Shown piece after piece: positions 61,500 to 64,000 of a DNA stretch of 64,000 nucleotides (its first letter is position 1; each line of letters opens with the position of its first letter). The position numbers and the translations under genes were made by a program. Under the pieces are notes generated by a model, which worked only from the letters and a program-made list of their open reading frames with translations, made no database searches and was not told the origin of the DNA. This DNA comes from Kitasatospora sp. GP82 (GTDB taxonomy: Bacteria > Actinomycetota > Actinomycetes > Streptomycetales > Streptomycetaceae): assembly GCF_029892105.1 (NCBI RefSeq), contig NZ_JARZAJ010000030.1, positions 1 through 64,000 of the forward strand, read 5' to 3'.

Positions 61500-62390
61500 T
61501 CAGCGAGCGGCGGCGCGGGCGGCCGGGGAGGTGGCGAGGTAGCCGAGGGCCTGGCTGGAGGAGCCCTCCTGGGTAGGGTGGTATCCAGGGCGGAGGTAGC
61601 GCAGCCCGGAGCGGATCGACTTCACCGGGTCGGGCAGCAGGCCGCGCCTGACGTGCTGCTGCGCCTCGCGCCAGGTGGGCCTGATCCTCCCCTCCAGGGT
61701 CGGGTCGGCGGCCAGCATGAAGCGGACCCCGCGCACCCACAGGTGCACCAGCAGCGGTCCGGAGACCATCATGCCGCGGATCCGGCGCAGGTACCCGGGG
61801 TCGAGGTGGACCATCAGGTCGTAGGCGACGCTGCGGTGTTCGACCTCCTCGGCGCCGTGCCAGCGCAGCAGGTCGAGCATGGTCGGGTCGGCCTTGGCCC
61901 GGTCCAGCCCTGGGGAGTTGAGTGCCCAGTTGCCGAGGAAGGCGGTGAAGTGCTCGATGGCCGCGACGAAGGCGACCCGCTCGATGATGTTCTCGCGCCG
62001 CTGCCGCTCGGTCAGTCCGGGCTTCTCCCCCAGGATGCGGTGGAACAGCCAGCTGATCTGACGGACGTACGGGCGCGGGTCGAGCCCCTGCCCGAGCAGG
62101 TGGTCGAGGACCTCCTGGTGCGCCTCGGCGTGGATCGCCTCCTGGCCGATGAACCCCAGTACCTCTTCGCGCAGTTGCTCGTCCCTGATCATCGGAAGCG
62201 CTTCCTTGAAGACCCGGACGAACCACCGCTCCCCTTCGGGCAGCAGCAGGTGCAGCACGTTGATGGTGTGGGTGGCCATCGGCTCGTCGGGGATCCAGTG
62301 CAGCGGCAGCTGCGACCAGTCGAAGCGGACGTCCCTGGGCTCCAGGACCAGGCTGTCGTGAACGGTCGTGGGCGCGGTGGGGCGGGGCAT
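61500..62390 (-). CDS. Ferritin-like metal-dependent hydrolase (PF10118 family)
   Basis: 296 residues. The helices carry the repeated Glu/His pairs of a di-metal site: FIGQEAIHAEAHQEVLDHLL, FVAAIEHFTAFLGNWAL and WHGAEEVEHRSVAYDLMV. RDVRFDWSQLPLHWIPDEPM is the family's typical N-terminal stretch. The family is annotated as metal-dependent hydrolases, but the fold suggests di-iron oxidation chemistry. First gene of the minus-strand operon; the VanB-like reductase follows after 228 bases that hold a repeat. The 497-base region upstream presumably carries the operon promoter. Confidence 0.85.
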   Translation of the reverse strand: MPRPTAPTTVHDSLVLEPRDVRFDWSQLPLHWIPDEPMATHTINVLHLLLPEGERWFVRVFKEALPMIRDEQLREEVLGFIGQEAIHAEAHQEVLDHLLGQGLDPRPYVRQISWLFHRILGEKPGLTERQRRENIIERVAFVAAIEHFTAFLGNWALNSPGLDRAKADPTMLDLLRWHGAEEVEHRSVAYDLMVHLDPGYLRRIRGMMVSGPLLVHLWVRGVRFMLAADPTLEGRIRPTWREAQQHVRRGLLPDPVKSIRSGLRYLRPGYHPTQEGSSSQALGYLATSPAARAAAR

Positions 62391-62887
62391 GGGGAGCCTC
62401 CTGACCTGCGAGCGGCGCGGCGATTACCGGCAACCTACTCGCGAGTACCGAGGCCCACAAGGGTTTCGGCCATTCTTATCGACATTGAGTCTAATAAGCT
62501 TGCGGCTCAGCCCTCGGGCGCCGGTTGCCCGGCCACGGCCGGCTACTGCCCGGGGGTGAGGGGCTCCTGACGAAGTCGTACGGCCGGGCGCCGGGCGATG
62601 ATCCGCCGGAGCATGCCCGCGACGCGGGGTCAGCCGCCCGCACGGACCGCGAGCCGCCCCGGGGGTGGGTCAGGACCGCCCGGGGCCCCTGGATGATGCC
62701 GCATCAGCGCGCCGCCGAACTCCCGCCGCAGGGCTGGAAGATCCATGTGTCGTTTCGTCACGGCCGGCGCGACACTCGCGGGGGGTCGCCCTTCTCGGCC
62801 ACGCCGGCCGGACCCTCGGGGACCAGCGGCCGCTCCGGCCGCCCGAGAGCGTGGAGACCGGCTGAGCGAGAGCCCCGGGGGCCCGGG
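62391..62887. promoter_or_regulatory. Upstream region of the lipid-type operon
   Basis: 497 bases. Near the operon there is a less GC-rich stretch, TTATCGACATTGAGTCTAAT (62476-62495), and TACTCGCGAGTA (62436-62447), a perfect 12-bp palindrome that is operator-like. The remainder up to the IclR gene end shows long open frames on both strands but none with a family or convincing ribosome site, so I call no gene there. Confidence 0.45.
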
Positions 62888-63667
62888 TCAGACCGCCATC
62901 GCGATCATCAGCGGTGCGGCCCGCTCGGCGAGGAGGTCGGCGGCCGCGCGCAGGCGGTACATGTCGGTGGCCGGCAGCGAGGTGGCCAGACAGCCGACCG
63001 TACTGCCGGCGGTGACCGGGACGGCGGCGCAGACGGTGCCCAGCGCGTACTCCTGGAGGTCCAGCACGGGGACGGTGGCCGGCTGACGCTCCAGACGGTG
63101 CATCAGCTGCTCGGCATCGGTGATGGTCCGTGAGGTGAGCCGGGCGACCGGGTGCCGGGAGAAGTGGTCCCGCCGGCCGTCGTGGTCGAGCTGGCTGAGC
63201 AGGCACTTGCCGAGGGCGCTGGCATGGGCCGAGGCCCGGAAGTCCACCCACTCCTCGACCGGCGGGGCGTAGTCGGCGGAGGCGACGGCCTCCACCGTCA
63301 ACTCGCCGTCGTGGTAACGGCTGAAGTAGACGGCCGCGCCCAACTCGTCGCGCAGCTCGGCCAGGGTGCGGTCGAGCCTGGTGCGGAGCAGCTGCCTGCG
63401 GTTGTCCTGCCCCAGCAGGGCGAAGGCGCCACCGAGCACCCAGGCGCCCTCCTGGTTGATCAGGTAGCCCTCCAGCTCCAGCACCTCGGCGAGTTCCTGC
63501 ACCGCCGCGAAGGGCAGCGAAAGTTCGCGGGCGACGACGGTGGACGTGACGCCGCTGCTGTGGCGGTCCACCGTCTCCAGCAACCGCAGGGCTCGCTGAA
63601 GCTGACCGAACGGACTCGGGCCACCCTGATCGAGCGTGGTCCGATCGCCCCGGCTCCATGCCGACAT
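62888..63667 (-). CDS. IclR-family transcriptional regulator
   Basis: 259 residues from the ATG at 63667 (GAAGGGGG upstream). The winged helix-turn-helix reads PFGQLQRALRLLETVDRHSS, then VTSTVVARELSLPFAAVQEL and LEGYLINQEGAWVLGG. The GAF-like effector domain follows: FRASAHASALGKCLLSQLDH, LDLQEYALGTVCAAVPVTAG and SLPATDMYRLRAAADLLAER. It lies upstream of, and in the same direction as, the lipid-type operon and may control it. The ligand is unknown. Confidence 0.88.
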   Translation of the reverse strand: MSAWSRGDRTTLDQGGPSPFGQLQRALRLLETVDRHSSGVTSTVVARELSLPFAAVQELAEVLELEGYLINQEGAWVLGGAFALLGQDNRRQLLRTRLDRTLAELRDELGAAVYFSRYHDGELTVEAVASADYAPPVEEWVDFRASAHASALGKCLLSQLDHDGRRDHFSRHPVARLTSRTITDAEQLMHRLERQPATVPVLDLQEYALGTVCAAVPVTAGSTVGCLATSLPATDMYRLRAAADLLAERAAPLMIAMAV

Positions 63668-64000
63668 GAGGGCCCCCTTCGCGAGCATCCCACCCATCCG
63701 CGCGGACCTGCCGCGATACCCCCCAGCCTATCCACGCCCGAACCACCGCACCCCACGCTAGGGCGATATTCGCCCCCACACTGTCAGGCCCACTTGACTG
63801 GCATATGCCGCACATTGCACCCGAGACCGATCGGGCAACTGCCCCAGGGGCGACGGGCAACCCCGCACTGTCGTAGAGGTTTTCAGCGGACGCCAGCCCG
63901 CCCCTGAATAGTGCAACTGACTGACGGTGAACCAAGGATCCCGTCGCCGTGGGTTACCCGCGCAGTTCCTCGCGCCCCTGTTTGGCTTGGCAGATCATGC
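63668..64000. other. Gene-free right edge with one dispersed repeat
   Basis: 333 bases upstream of the IclR gene. CGCGCAGTTCCTCGCGCCCC at 63959-63978 is a copy of the dispersed repeat at 61408-61427. No coding sequence is supported before the window ends. Confidence 0.5.

Noticed and set aside
62525-63133. A 202-codon plus-strand frame upstream of and into the IclR gene
   Set aside because: It overlaps the IclR gene on the other strand, is Arg/Gly/Pro-rich and has no ribosome site or family.

Overview
The window is high-GC DNA with the codon habits of a streptomycete (Streptomyces or Kitasatospora type). The evidence is strong third-position G/C, GTG starts, ATGA/GTGA overlaps between co-transcribed genes, a pSAM2-like Rep/Xis/Int module, a Pls/PosA-type NRPS and the dispersed CGCGCAGTTCC-type repeats common in that group. 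Bases 1 to about 24.5 kb are accessory and mobile. Bases 24.6 to 64 kb are mostly ordinary chromosomal genes with a few remnants.

Accessory part. An IS1380-type transposase (281-1690) and a complete but frameshifted IS1182 element (1798-3624, 24-bp perfect ends) cut off an old integrase remnant (3626-4051). Next, on the minus strand, come an immunity-like gene and an orphan Rhs toxin tip (4212-4990). A small integrative element with two small genes, an XRE regulator, a GntR regulator, a RepSA-like initiator, an excisionase and a tyrosine integrase fills about 5.0-11.7 kb. Then come a second immunity-like gene and a full-length secreted Rhs/YD-repeat polymorphic toxin (12277-19467, minus). A divergent secreted DNRLRE/FG-GAP/LamG protein follows (19763-23704).

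Main discovery candidate. A perfect 20-bp direct repeat occurs at 12677-12696, inside the rhs gene at the HTYYVLAG codons just before the toxin tip. It occurs again at 4971-4990, at the start of the orphan tip. The 7.7 kb between the copies holds the integrase element plus the present tip and its presumed immunity gene. Precise recombination between the repeats would remove the element and join the rhs gene in frame to the orphan tip. I infer that the element uses the rhs gene as its attachment site and replaces the toxin/immunity end on integration. The remnant integrase next to the orphan immunity gene looks like an earlier round of the same event.

Chromosomal part. Genes in order: a broken SWIM-type gene, acyl-CoA thioesterase II, a TetR regulator, a Pls/PosA NRPS, a sulfite-oxidase-like molybdoenzyme, a 42-codon ORF with its own terminator, a BCCT transporter remnant, a BASS-type transporter, an orphan TIGR02678 (Wadjet JetB type II-like) gene, a sterol desaturase-family hydroxylase with a lysoplasmalogenase, a repeat-rich surface protein, exonuclease III, gamma-glutamyltransferase, a sugar ABC importer with a ROK kinase, an exported esterase and an N-truncated acyltransferase. 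A purine-catabolism block follows: a PucR regulator divergent from three xanthine dehydrogenase subunits, a purine permease and the XdhC factor. The window closes with a minus-strand lipid-type oxidation operon (ferritin-like hydrolase, ferredoxin reductase, M24 peptidase-like protein, EphD-like hydrolase/SDR fusion) and an IclR regulator. I saw no tRNA, rRNA or CRISPR array.
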